This document shows, in pieces, positions 1 to 7,946 of a stretch of 64,000 nucleotides of DNA. The stretch spans positions 1 through 64,000 of the forward strand of contig CAYOFP010000004.1 of assembly GCA_964403505.1 (NCBI GenBank). Reading direction: 5' to 3'. Every line of letters begins with the position of its first letter. Within the stretch, counting starts at the first letter, position 1. Below the pieces are notes generated by a model, which did not search any database, was not told where the DNA came from, and saw only the letters and a program-made list of their open reading frames with translations. The position numbers and the translations under genes are program-made. The DNA comes from CAKSEI01 sp964403505 (GTDB lineage Bacteria; Bacillota; Clostridia; Oscillospirales; CAG-272).

Positions 1-85
1 GTCGTGCTTTAACTTCGATCTCTTGCGTCCGGGAGTGAGGGTGTAGATCTCGGTGTATGTCCCCTTATTTTTACACGGCGAGGAC
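1..85. other. Probable degraded sequencing-adapter sequence at contig edge
   Basis: Bases 41-55 read GTGTAGATCTCGGTG, an exact 15-base match to the reverse complement of the core of the Illumina P5/TruSeq universal adapter. Other adapter landmarks occur around it in the right order with errors: GATC at 17-20, GCGTC at 25-29, GGG, and a GTC/CC/TAT/TTT series after the match. The stretch has no open frame and no RNA fold I recognise. I infer that uncorrected adapter read-through was assembled at the end of a contig. A chance 15-base match is possible but unlikely. Confidence 0.55.
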
Positions 86-372
86 TGCCGAGGCGGGGTG
101 TTACCTGATCCGCATATATATTTTAACAGATAATTCTGCTAAAATCAATACTTTGCATAAAATACGTTATACGAAAATTTCGTTCATATAACCGCCGTAT
201 GATCTGCTGTCTTTTTCAAATACCACGACCGCTTTTATACCGACTCCCATATTATAACCTATTTGCTCCGAAATTGCAACAATTTTTTTATAATTCTTTC
301 CATCATTTTTCTTTTTTCTAATCTCACGAAGATCGGTATTGAATTATATGACTGTTATCGCTCGAATCTATG
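86..372. other. AT-rich gene-free leader region before recQ
   Basis: No confident gene lies here. On the minus strand one frame stays open for about 58 codons and ends with a stop at 167-169. Its only start codon is near the end, leaving a 27-codon ORF at 167-250 whose product ends in GGYMNEIFV. It could be the decayed 3' end of a lost gene or a chance frame. The rest is AT-rich sequence with no hairpin or repeat that I can support. Confidence 0.3.
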
Positions 373-401
373 TTGAAAAAACAATCGAAATTTGGTATAC
401 T
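373..401 (+). promoter_or_regulatory. Predicted recQ promoter
   Basis: TTGAAA at 373-378 and TATACT at 396-401 are separated by 17 bases, matching the housekeeping sigma factor consensus. The implied transcript start is near 408, about 65 bases before the recQ start codon. Confidence 0.55.
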
Positions 402-472
402 GTATTTATCGAGGTGTGCAAAAAATTCATCGAGAATAGCGACGATTAAATCAGAGGAAGTATTGATGATTC

Positions 473-2287
473 ATGAAAGATAAATACAGTGTATTAAAAG
501 AATACTTTGGACACGATACTTACCGTGCGGGACAGGAGCAGATCGTGGATTCCCTTCTTTCGGGCAGGGATGTTCTTTGCATTATGCCGACGGGAGCAGG
601 AAAGTCTGTTTGTTATCAGGTTCCGGCACTGATATTTGAGGGAGTGACTATCGTTATCTCTCCTCTGATATCTCTGATGAAGGATCAGGTCGGTTCTCTC
701 GTGCAGTCCGGTGTTGCAGCCGCATACATCAACAGCTCTTTGTCACCGAATCAATATGCAAAGGTTCTGCAAAACACAGTCGCCGGGAAATATAAGATCA
801 TATATGTTGCTCCCGAGCGCCTTGCGACACGGGAGTTTATGAATGTATGCGAAAAAATCAATATTTCCCTTGTTGCGGTCGATGAGGCTCACTGTGTATC
901 ACAATGGGGTCAGGACTTCAGACCGAGCTACCTAAAAATCACTGAATTTATTGCCTCTCTTTCACAACGACCGACAGTCGGAGCGTTTACTGCGACTGCT
1001 ACCGATGAAGTTAAGGCGGATATCGCAAAAATTTTGCGGCTTCAAAGTCCGTTTACGATCACTACGGGCTTTGACCGGCCGAATCTGTTTTTCGGCGTTG
1101 AGAGGCCGAAAAATAAACCGATAAAGCTGCTCGAATTAGTGAAAGCACGCCCCGGAAGATCCGGAATCGTCTATTGCGCTACAAGAAAAGCGGTTGAAGA
1201 GGTGTGCCTGATGCTCACAGAAAACGGAATATCCGCTACAAGATATCATGCCGGGTTATCGGAGGAGGAGCGCAGAAACAATCAGGATGATTTCGTCTAT
1301 GACCGCAAATTGATCATGGTAGCGACGAACGCTTTCGGCATGGGTATCGATAAATCCAACGTGGCATTCGTTATCCATTATAACATGCCGAAAAATATCG
1401 AGAACTATTATCAGGAAGCCGGGAGAGCCGGGCGTGACGGCGAAAATGCCGATTGCATATTGCTGTATGCTCCTCTTGATGTCCGGACGAATCAATTCTT
1501 AATTGAAAATACAGAGTCAAATCCGGATCTGAGCGAGGAGGAGCGAAGCATTATTCGGGAACGTGATACAGAACGCCTGAAACATATGACATTTTACAGC
1601 ACGACAAGTGACTGCCTGCGTCATTACATACTCAGGTATTTCGGAGAAAAAAGCAGTACCTACTGCGGAAACTGTTCTCATTGTCTGTCGAATTTTGAAA
1701 CCGTGGATATCACGGAAGATGCGCAGAAGATATTATCCTGCATCGCAAAGACGGGCCAGCATTTCGGCAAGAAAATGATCATTGATATTTTGCGCGGAAG
1801 TAAAAATGCACGGCTGTTATCGTTTGGTTTAGACAGGCAGTCGACATACGGCCTTATGTCAGAGCAAACCGAAAAGCGGGTTCGGGATATCGTTGATCAC
1901 CTCGATGAAAAAGGCTATATCACCGTCGACGGCACAGAGTATCCGGTTTTGAAATTATCTCCGACAAGCTATGATATTTTGCACGGTAACACTTCTCTTA
2001 TGATGAAGATCGTAAAGCAACAACAGAAAAAGACAGAAAATACGGCAAATGAAGTCAAGTCAAATATGTTAGATGCGCTCAAATCGCTGCGGAAAAGTAT
2101 CGCCGCAAAACAAAAAGTGCCTGCATATATCGTTTTTTCAGACGCAACACTTACGGACATGTGCAAAAAATTGCCCCATACTCCGGATGAATTTTTAGGA
2201 GTATCGGGAGTCGGCAAAGCGAAGCTTGAAAAATACGGCAAAGAATTTATGGATGCCATTGCCGCCTTTGACGACGAAGTTAAATAA
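473..2287 (+). CDS. recQ: ATP-dependent DNA helicase RecQ
   Basis: RecQ-family 3'-to-5' DNA helicase acting in recombination and fork repair. The 604 residues show the whole architecture: Q-motif region (~13-22), Walker A PTGAGKS (39-45), DEAH box (137-140), helicase C-terminal domain with the arginine-finger region GRAGRDGE, a zinc-binding cysteine cluster (~C382, then CGNCSHC), an RQC winged helix (~410-500) and a C-terminal HRDC domain (~525-600, GVSGVGKAKLEKYG). Length is normal for full bacterial RecQ. The ribosome site AGAGGAAG (453-460) lies 12 bases from this ATG, rather far, while a five-codon ORF at 466-483 sits at the ideal distance and overlaps the start out of frame. The gene is transcribed alone and ends at a strong hairpin. 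Confidence 0.96.
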   Translation: MKDKYSVLKEYFGHDTYRAGQEQIVDSLLSGRDVLCIMPTGAGKSVCYQVPALIFEGVTIVISPLISLMKDQVGSLVQSGVAAAYINSSLSPNQYAKVLQNTVAGKYKIIYVAPERLATREFMNVCEKINISLVAVDEAHCVSQWGQDFRPSYLKITEFIASLSQRPTVGAFTATATDEVKADIAKILRLQSPFTITTGFDRPNLFFGVERPKNKPIKLLELVKARPGRSGIVYCATRKAVEEVCLMLTENGISATRYHAGLSEEERRNNQDDFVYDRKLIMVATNAFGMGIDKSNVAFVIHYNMPKNIENYYQEAGRAGRDGENADCILLYAPLDVRTNQFLIENTESNPDLSEEERSIIRERDTERLKHMTFYSTTSDCLRHYILRYFGEKSSTYCGNCSHCLSNFETVDITEDAQKILSCIAKTGQHFGKKMIIDILRGSKNARLLSFGLDRQSTYGLMSEQTEKRVRDIVDHLDEKGYITVDGTEYPVLKLSPTSYDILHGNTSLMMKIVKQQQKKTENTANEVKSNMLDALKSLRKSIAAKQKVPAYIVFSDATLTDMCKKLPHTPDEFLGVSGVGKAKLEKYGKEFMDAIAAFDDEVK

Positions 2288-2290
2288 TAA

Positions 2291-2327
2291 AAAACACCGT
2301 TGCATCTAAATTTTGCAACGGTGTTTT
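2291..2327. terminator. Bidirectional terminator between recQ and the SecB-like gene
   Basis: AAAACACCGTTGCA pairs with TGCAACGGTGTTTT around a 9-base AT-rich loop. Tracts of A and T on either side allow intrinsic termination from both directions, serving recQ (plus) and the SecB-like gene (minus). Confidence 0.85.
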
Positions 2328-2333
2328 CGCATA

Positions 2334-2729
2334 TTACGATTTTGTCGGGATCTTTATCTGATAGATCTCCTCGCCGGAAATATCTATATACGGGATGTGC
2401 AGCGGCGGTATTCCTGCCGATGCGGTGATCGATGCGATCGTCGCACGCACGTACGGAAAGAGCGCATCGTAGCTTTTTAAGTGTATTTCATCCCGTCCCA
2501 TATCTGCGGGGTATGAGAATACAGCGGAATAAACAAGCTTGATCGAGAATTGATCGGCGTTTTCTGCCTGCTCTATTTCTGCGGTGAATTCCCCGACGCA
2601 GATATTATTCGGCGCATAACGCACATTGTATGAGTATTTATTACCGATCTTGAGCTGTGCGTTCTTTTCTAATTTATTGATAAATGACAGCTCGGTTATT
2701 TTCGTTCCTTTTATCTGTAATTGGTTCAT
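2334..2729 (-). CDS. SecB-like preprotein chaperone domain protein
   Basis: A 131-residue protein resembling the SecB fold family found sporadically in Firmicutes. The C-terminal half carries the recognisable signature DALFPYVRATI followed by ASAGIPPLHIPYIDI. The N-terminal half is predicted beta strands, as in SecB. In proteobacteria SecB keeps preproteins unfolded for SecA. In Firmicutes these homologues are uncharacterised, and some relatives act as chaperones for toxin-antitoxin systems, but no toxin gene is adjacent here. Translation starts after a clear AAGGAGAG ribosome site. It stands alone, converging with recQ. The family call is by motif recognition; the cellular role is unknown. 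Confidence 0.7.
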   Translation of the reverse strand: MNQLQIKGTKITELSFINKLEKNAQLKIGNKYSYNVRYAPNNICVGEFTAEIEQAENADQFSIKLVYSAVFSYPADMGRDEIHLKSYDALFPYVRATIASITASAGIPPLHIPYIDISGEEIYQIKIPTKS

Positions 2730-2806
2730 TTTCTGTCTCTCCTTTTAATAAATTAAGTATAACATAAAAAATAATCAAAATAAATAGAAAAAAATAAAAA
2801 AACATC

Positions 2807-2834
2807 TTGACAAATGCAGAAAAATCAGTATAAT
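2807..2834 (+). promoter_or_regulatory. Predicted tRNA-Leu promoter
   Basis: TTGACA (2807-2812) and TATAAT (2829-2834), both perfect consensus, are separated by 16 bases. Transcription should start near 2841, about 26 bases before the tRNA. Confidence 0.75.
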
Positions 2835-2866
2835 AATATCGTTGCCTGCAATAGCGGGTAGCTTTT

Positions 2867-2951
2867 GCGAGAGTGGCGGAACTGGCAGACGCGCACGTTT
2901 GAGGGGCGTGTGGTTCACACCGTACGGGTTCAAGTCCCGTTTCTCGCACCA
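2867..2951 (+). tRNA. tRNA-Leu (anticodon GAG)
   Basis: A class II tRNA with a long variable arm. The acceptor GCGAGAG pairs with TTCTCGC, followed by A and an encoded CCA at the 3' end (2949-2951). The anticodon loop TTGAGGG gives anticodon GAG, reading CUC and CUU leucine codons. The T arm is ACGGG-TTCAAGT-CCCGT. A palindromic repeat begins two bases after the CCA end and may also serve as its terminator. Confidence 0.95.
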
Positions 2952-2952
2952 T

Positions 2953-3001
2953 AATTGGACACCAATTTTGATACAATGGTTATCATGACTGGTGTCCAAT
3001 T
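2953..3001. repeat. Palindromic repeat, copy 1 (next to tRNA-Leu)
   Basis: A 49-base near-perfect palindrome. The outer arms AATTGGACACC and GGTGTCCAATT are exact; the inner arms continue through TGATA/TATCA around a 7-base loop, with two mismatches. Its core, ACACCAATTTTGA-ACAAT, recurs at 3643-3679. Copy 1 is followed by a short T-run and could act as a terminator. No transposase is nearby. Confidence 0.8.
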
Positions 3002-3041
3002 TTTCATCATGAAAAATGATAGAATCAGGAAAGGAAAAATC

Positions 3042-3563
3042 ATGAGGCTGTTTCATGTCAGCGAAGAACCTGATATAGAAGTCTTTGAACCACGTTTACC
3101 AACACGAGAAGATCTCAATCAAAATGTTGGATTGGTATGGGCAATAGATGAATCAAGATTGCCTAACTATTTAACGCCACGAGATTGTCCTCGGGTTACT
3201 TATCATGTGGGCTGCCAGACAACTGCTTTTGATAAAAAACGGTTTTTCTCTTCCTCTGAAAATTCACATGCTATCGTGGTGGAGAGCAAATGGTATCACG
3301 CTATGCAAAACACGACATTGTATTTATACGAATTTCATACGGAAGATTTTGTATTACAAGATAGCATTGCCGGATACTACGTTGCAACGACAACACAATA
3401 TCCGAAGGGAAAATATGTGCTGACGGATTTGTTCGGTGAATTATTGAAGCGAAACGTAGAAATACGAATCACAGACAATTTATGGGATATAGCAGACGCT
3501 GTAAAGACTTCGACCTTAAATTGGTCTTTATGTCGGATGGCAAACGCTCTGCCGCATCCTTGA
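3042..3563 (+). CDS. DUF6886-like family protein
   Basis: A 173-residue soluble protein, starting MRLFHVSEEPDI, of a small uncharacterised family that I associate with DUF6886. An early segment has ENVGLVWAIDE-like spacing (here QNVGLVWAIDE) followed by LPNYLTPRDCPRV, which is the recognisable core. I chose this ATG, not the in-frame one at 2955, because AGGAAAGGAA lies just upstream and the longer start would run into the palindrome and tRNA end. No enzymatic motif can be named. Codon choice is AT-rich (TTA, CCA, ACA) compared with genes from 4601 on, and the gene sits between two copies of a palindromic repeat, suggesting acquired DNA. Confidence 0.7.
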   Translation: MRLFHVSEEPDIEVFEPRLPTREDLNQNVGLVWAIDESRLPNYLTPRDCPRVTYHVGCQTTAFDKKRFFSSSENSHAIVVESKWYHAMQNTTLYLYEFHTEDFVLQDSIAGYYVATTTQYPKGKYVLTDLFGELLKRNVEIRITDNLWDIADAVKTSTLNWSLCRMANALPHP

Positions 3564-3642
3564 TTATTCACGGGAGTTCCTCTAACTTATAAACTAAAAG
3601 GATACAGTCGGTATTAAAACAGGTCGCTATTTTCATGAATGC

Positions 3643-3679
3643 ACACCAATTTTGAGACAATTAGTATCATAATTGGTGT
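3643..3679. repeat. Palindromic repeat, copy 2
   Basis: ACACCAATTTTGAGA pairs with TATCATAATTGGTGT with two mismatches. The left arm matches copy 1 at 2959-2973 in the same orientation, and the right arm is also related. It lies about 70 bases before the next gene, within its likely leader. Together with copy 1 it brackets the DUF6886 gene. Confidence 0.75.
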
Positions 3680-3750
3680 TCACTTTCTTTATAACGATTT
3701 CATTTATTGTGGGAATATGCGTTGGACAGTTCAAAAGAAAGGTAAAAACT

Positions 3751-4536
3751 ATGCTTAAATTTGGTATGCCCACCTTAATAGAAACAAACACACTTGATGC
3801 GTGCGCTGCTCTTTGCAAGGAATTTGATCTAAAGTTCATAGAGCTTAATATGAATTTACCTCAGTATCAGTTGGATAAGATTGATATTCCGTACTTTAAA
3901 AGACTTGCGGATAAGCATGGGATTTTCTACACAATCCATCTTGATGAGAATTTGAATATCAGTGATTTCAATCCTTATGTTGCAGATGCTTATCGGCGTA
4001 CTGTGACGGAAACCATTGAGTTGTCAAAGAAACTTGATATTTCTGTCATTAACATGCATTTATCTTGCGGTGTGTATTTCACACTTCCGGATCAAAAGGT
4101 TTACCTCTTCTCTGAATATAAGGAGCAGTATTTGAAAAGTATAACTGACTTCCGGATTATGTGTGAAAATACTATTGGTGATTCCAAAATAATGATTTGT
4201 ATCGAGAATTGTGATGGATTTTCCGAGTTTCAAAAAGAAGCATTGGATCGGCTGCTCGAATCACCCGTGTTTGGTCTGACGTTTGATATCGGACATAATC
4301 ACTGCAGCGGAGCTCTCGATGAATCTTATATCATCGAGAATAAAAAGCATCTTTACCATATGCATATGCACGATGCTTTAGGCAAGAAAAACCACTTGGC
4401 TCTCGGCACCGGCGAGTTGAATCTTGATAAATATCTATCGTTAGCCTCAGAACAAAACTGTCAGGTGGTATTAGAAACCAAAACAATAGAGGGACTAAAA
4501 AAGTCTATTTACTGGCTGCGTAATAAAGGATATTAA
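3751..4536 (+). CDS. Sugar phosphate isomerase/epimerase family TIM-barrel protein
   Basis: A 261-residue protein of the AP-endonuclease-2-like TIM-barrel superfamily, which includes xylose isomerase-like sugar isomerases and endonuclease IV. Metal-ligand strands are visible in the expected order: IELNMN, IHLDENL, VINMHLS, ICIENCDGF, LTFDIGHNH and HMHMHDALG, with a final VVLETK. These supply the Glu, Asp and His ligands of a divalent metal site. The start is set by AGAAAGG about 9 bases before ATG 3751; an upstream TTG start would encode a spurious hydrophobic stretch out of the repeat. The substrate cannot be told. Like the preceding gene it is AT-richer than its right-hand neighbours. Confidence 0.8.
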   Translation: MLKFGMPTLIETNTLDACAALCKEFDLKFIELNMNLPQYQLDKIDIPYFKRLADKHGIFYTIHLDENLNISDFNPYVADAYRRTVTETIELSKKLDISVINMHLSCGVYFTLPDQKVYLFSEYKEQYLKSITDFRIMCENTIGDSKIMICIENCDGFSEFQKEALDRLLESPVFGLTFDIGHNHCSGALDESYIIENKKHLYHMHMHDALGKKNHLALGTGELNLDKYLSLASEQNCQVVLETKTIEGLKKSIYWLRNKGY

Positions 4537-4600
4537 TACGACAGATAGATAGAAGTTAAAAACCATATTCCTTTTTTGTTATCTAAAAGGAGTTGACAGA

Positions 4601-6004
4601 ATGAAAACACAAACTACTCTGACCCAAAAGAACGACGAATCTCAAATGTGTTCCGTTAATACTGAAACTGAAATTGTTTCGGACAAGGCAAAGAATAAAA
4701 AGCGGGCGGCAATATGGTGGACGGTTTACTGGCTGCTGATCTTCGGTATTTACATAGCGGTAAGCCTCGTATTCAAAAACTTTGCGATGTTTGCCATCGT
4801 TCCGGTTTTGGCGGCGGTATTTTTCTTGATCCGATTGGCAACATGGCTTGCGTTTGGCAAGGTTAAGAACAAAAAAATAAAATTAGTCTTAAAAATTTCA
4901 GCAAATGCCGCTTCGCTCGCTGTAACGCTCGGCATATGCGCAGTCATAATATCGAACGGTTCAAGTTATAATGAAGTATATATTGCATCGCTCGATTATT
5001 CGGTTTTTGACCACCAAAGCACTGTTACATATGATTCCGAGAGCGGAGTATACACTGTCCGTGCCGAAAATGAGCAGCTCCGTATTTTACAGCTCACGGA
5101 CGTCCATATCTGCGGCAGCATAACCACCATAGGAACAGACAGAAAAGCGTTTGACGCATGCTATGAATTGATAAAAGAGGCACAGCCAGATCTCATCATC
5201 GTAACAGGTGATATCGTATTTCCCATACCGCTCCAGACCTTCAATAAAAACAACCTTAAGCCCATCTTTCAATTCGGTACATTCATGAACAATGTGGGAA
5301 TCCCCTGGGCTATGGTATACGGCAACCACGATACTGAAGCGGTCGCCACCTACGACTCCAAAACCTTTGACGGCATTTTCCGTCACTTCACGGCTCAGGA
5401 TGATTGCCCGATGCTGTACGCAGATATACAGCCCGATATTTATGGCAGATATAATCAATATCTGAGAATCGAAAACAGCGACGGCAGCCTGAACAGACTG
5501 ATCTTTTTGATGGATTCCAATGACTATGTGAAAAATACTACTGAGATCAATGATTATGACTCGATCCATGAAGATCAGATCAAATGGTATTCTGAAACAA
5601 TAGACAGGATCTCGGCAGAGGAAAACTCCGATGTCAGCTCCTTCGTATTTATGCATATACCGTTTGAAGAATTTGCCGACGCAAAATACGCACTCGATGC
5701 CGGCGATCCCAACGTAGTCTACCTGTTTGGCGAAAACAGAGAAGGCGTCAGTCATCCGGATCGCAACAGCGGTTTTTTTGATAAAATGCTTGATAAGAAG
5801 AGTACCGAGGCGGTATTTGTCGGTCATGATCATCTGAATAACATGGGAATCAATTACAGGGGCATCGACCTCGTTTATTCAAAATCCATCGACTATATCG
5901 CATATCCCGGAATCTCAAAAATGACCGAGCAGCGCGGCGCTACGTTAATTACCGTTTCTCAAAACGGCAAATGCAAAATTGAGCAGATCGATTATACCAA
6001 GTGA
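4601..6004 (+). CDS. Membrane-anchored calcineurin-like metallophosphoesterase
   Basis: A 467-residue protein with about three N-terminal membrane helices (~33-58, 62-88, 98-122) followed by an extracytoplasmic phosphoesterase domain. All blocks of the calcineurin-like fold are present: LTDVH (~166-169), GDIVF (~192), YGNHD (~239), MHIP (~353) and GHDH (~407-410), which bind two metal ions. Related proteins cleave phosphomonoesters, phosphodiesters or lipid-linked pyrophosphates at the cell surface; the substrate here is unknown. The ribosome site is AAAGGAG. It ends 8 bases before the YitT gene and is probably cotranscribed with it. Confidence 0.88.
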   Translation: MKTQTTLTQKNDESQMCSVNTETEIVSDKAKNKKRAAIWWTVYWLLIFGIYIAVSLVFKNFAMFAIVPVLAAVFFLIRLATWLAFGKVKNKKIKLVLKISANAASLAVTLGICAVIISNGSSYNEVYIASLDYSVFDHQSTVTYDSESGVYTVRAENEQLRILQLTDVHICGSITTIGTDRKAFDACYELIKEAQPDLIIVTGDIVFPIPLQTFNKNNLKPIFQFGTFMNNVGIPWAMVYGNHDTEAVATYDSKTFDGIFRHFTAQDDCPMLYADIQPDIYGRYNQYLRIENSDGSLNRLIFLMDSNDYVKNTTEINDYDSIHEDQIKWYSETIDRISAEENSDVSSFVFMHIPFEEFADAKYALDAGDPNVVYLFGENREGVSHPDRNSGFFDKMLDKKSTEAVFVGHDHLNNMGINYRGIDLVYSKSIDYIAYPGISKMTEQRGATLITVSQNGKCKIEQIDYTK

Positions 6005-6012
6005 GGAATTAA

Positions 6013-6906
6013 ATGAAGCAAACGAAAAAAACAAGCATATTATCGGAATTAAAAGATTTAAATCCCCTGACATTTGTTATACTGACTTTAGCCGGCGTCA
6101 TCAATGCGTTTGGCGTCACGATTTTTCTTTTTCCGGTAAAATTATATGACAGCGGAATTTCCGGTCTTTCGATGCTGCTCGACCAGATCACCCCCGGGCA
6201 CCTTACGCTTTCCCTTTTCCTTATTATTCTGAATATACCCATATTTTGCTTCGGCCTGAAAAAACAAGGCTCTATATTTACCGTATATTCCATCTATACC
6301 GTAGCGATATATTCTGTCATGTCATTTCTGATAATGAATGTACTGCCCATAGATGTTTCGTTCATCTCGCCCTTAGCAGGCTCAGACCTGCTGCTCTGTG
6401 CGATATTCGGCGGCGTCATATCGGGGATAGGCAGCGGCCTGACAATACGCTTCGGCGGAGCCATCGACGGTATCGAGGTGCTTTCCGTGATCTTCGCAAA
6501 AAAGATAGGAATATCGATCGGCACATTTGTGATGATATTCAATACCCTGCTTTATATTGTCTGCGGAATCATGATCAATAGCTGGATTTTGCCGCTGTAT
6601 TCGGTCGTGACTTATTACATCGGTTCAAAAACCGTGGATTTTGTCGTGGAGGGAATAGACAGATCAAACTGCGCTATGATAGTCACTACCAAAGCCGATG
6701 AAATCTCAGATGCCCTGACAGAGAATTTCGGGTCGAGCGGCACGATCGTCAATGCGGTAGGCGGATATTCAAAAGAGAATAAGGAGATCATTTACTTTAT
6801 CGTAAACCATTTTCAGATAAATAAGCTCAAAAAGCTCGTCCGTGATATTGATCCGTCCGCCTTCATATCACTCCAGGAGGTTTCCGATATTATCAGAAAA
6901 CAATAA
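6013..6906 (+). CDS. YitT family membrane protein (DUF161 with DUF2179)
   Basis: A 297-residue integral membrane protein of the YitT family. Residues ~17-210 hold about six hydrophobic helices typical of DUF161, including the GSGLTIRFGGAIDGIEVLS segment. Residues ~225-293 form the soluble C-terminal DUF2179 domain (IVTTKADEISDAL, GGYSKENKEIIYFIV). The family is widespread in Firmicutes and has no agreed function. GAGGAAT upstream serves as ribosome site. It follows the phosphoesterase gene by 8 bases and ends at a hairpin at 6911-6929. Confidence 0.9.
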   Translation: MKQTKKTSILSELKDLNPLTFVILTLAGVINAFGVTIFLFPVKLYDSGISGLSMLLDQITPGHLTLSLFLIILNIPIFCFGLKKQGSIFTVYSIYTVAIYSVMSFLIMNVLPIDVSFISPLAGSDLLLCAIFGGVISGIGSGLTIRFGGAIDGIEVLSVIFAKKIGISIGTFVMIFNTLLYIVCGIMINSWILPLYSVVTYYIGSKTVDFVVEGIDRSNCAMIVTTKADEISDALTENFGSSGTIVNAVGGYSKENKEIIYFIVNHFQINKLKKLVRDIDPSAFISLQEVSDIIRKQ

Positions 6907-6910
6907 AATA

Positions 6911-6929
6911 AACGGCTCTGTGAGCCGTT
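6911..6929 (+). terminator. Hairpin after the YitT gene
   Basis: AACGGCTC-TGT-GAGCCGTT gives an 8-bp stem directly after the YitT stop codon. The following TCCCG is poor in T, so it may be a weak terminator or an mRNA-stabilising hairpin. Confidence 0.5.
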
Positions 6930-6947
6930 CCCGTTCTGACTGCAAAG

Positions 6948-6978
6948 AATCCGTCGGCGATTTTCTCGCCGACGGATT
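6948..6978 (-). terminator. Terminator after the GrpB-pyrophosphatase gene
   Basis: A 13-bp perfect stem (AATCCGTCGGCGA with its complement) around a 5-base loop, 7 bases past the minus-strand stop codon. On the minus strand it is followed by CTTTG, only a modest T-tract. Confidence 0.7.
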
Positions 6979-6984
6979 TATAGT

Positions 6985-7866
6985 TTACTCAAAAACTGCC
7001 TCTATTTCACTGTCATAATACTGCTCCTGAAAACGTACCGCTTCTTTGATCTCAAGCGAAGTGAAATTCATTCCTTCGGGTGCGGCTGCAAGTTTATCCT
7101 CAACATCGTTATGACGGTGAACGATTCCGATAATACGAGCCGTGTATTTCTCGACCGGATCATCTACACCGAGCAGATATACATCGAGCTCCTCACCGTC
7201 ACCGCCAAATACATTCGGTATGTATCCGTAATTGATAGGATAGATGAGGCCGGGATGTTTTGGGTGGATACTCCCGATCGGGCGGTCGATCTCAATATCA
7301 ACTGTTTTGCCAAGATAGGATTTCACAAGTGCTTTTCTCAAAGTATAAACGATAAAACCGTGTTTTCCTTTGAGGTACTTTTCTCTGCCGCTATCAATGG
7401 GAGCTTGCAGGGCGAGAGATACCTTTAGCGCTTCATACTCTTTTGCAACGAAAGGTGTGTTGTTAAGATAATCCCGAAAGTTTATGTAATTTATCCAATC
7501 CATACTGTTTGTAAGAACCACGTGGATAAAATGGGTTTGCAAATCTCCCGTACCTTCATAATAGTTGCCGCAGGCAAATAACAACTGATTTCTGATCGAT
7601 GCCTGTGCATTCGGGCGATAGTAAAAGCCATCGTCTTTTAACTCTTTTTCAAAAGCTAAAATGTCATTAAAATTATCGACGGCAACCGCAATGTCAATGA
7701 TGGGTTTCGCCTTTATGGAAAGGATAGCGGTGCTGCCCACATGCTGAATATCCTTGATGACACTGCCTAATATCTTCTTCAAACGGGAAATGGTATTCTG
7801 AGCTTCAATTTCCCATTCTTTTTCGTGTTCGCACAGTTTAACAGTTCCTCGTTTTAGTCCAATCAT
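6985..7866 (-). CDS. GrpB/UPF0157 domain fused to inorganic pyrophosphatase-like domain
   Basis: A 293-residue two-domain protein. Residues ~1-172 match the GrpB/UPF0157 family, a nucleotidyltransferase-like fold: HVGSTAI (~42-48) and the acidic KPIIDIAVAV strand are visible. Residues ~180-293 resemble a small inorganic pyrophosphatase: DIEIDRPIGS, YPINYGYIP, GDGEELDVYLLG and the DDVEDKL-like NDVEDKL segment. A nucleotidyl transfer reaction would release pyrophosphate, so fusion to a pyrophosphatase could pull it forward; that is inference. GGAGGACAGGAA precedes the start. It is the last gene of a leftward group beginning at 10454. No frameshift separates the two domains. Confidence 0.82.
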   Translation of the reverse strand: MIGLKRGTVKLCEHEKEWEIEAQNTISRLKKILGSVIKDIQHVGSTAILSIKAKPIIDIAVAVDNFNDILAFEKELKDDGFYYRPNAQASIRNQLLFACGNYYEGTGDLQTHFIHVVLTNSMDWINYINFRDYLNNTPFVAKEYEALKVSLALQAPIDSGREKYLKGKHGFIVYTLRKALVKSYLGKTVDIEIDRPIGSIHPKHPGLIYPINYGYIPNVFGGDGEELDVYLLGVDDPVEKYTARIIGIVHRHNDVEDKLAAAPEGMNFTSLEIKEAVRFQEQYYDSEIEAVFE

Positions 7867-7920
7867 TTCCTGTCCTCCAAACGGTATGCCCGTGGGATAA
7901 TTTTATATCTTCACGGCACT

Positions 7921-7946
7921 CAAAAGCACTATTTTCCGTGCTTTTG
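7921..7946 (-). terminator. Hairpin overlapping the stop codon of the CmpB-like gene
   Basis: CAAAAGCAC and GTGCTTTTG form a perfect 9-bp stem over an 8-base loop, spanning the end of the CmpB-like gene. It lacks a good T-tract, so partial readthrough into the next gene is likely. Confidence 0.4.

Noticed and set aside
2867..4600. Integrative element with integrase at tRNA-Leu
   Set aside because: No integrase, excisionase or duplicated tRNA 3' end is present. Only the palindromic repeats and base composition hint at acquisition.
5087..5833. A 248-codon minus-strand frame
   Set aside because: Exactly antisense to the metallophosphoesterase, whose motifs are complete; no ribosome site or recognisable domain.
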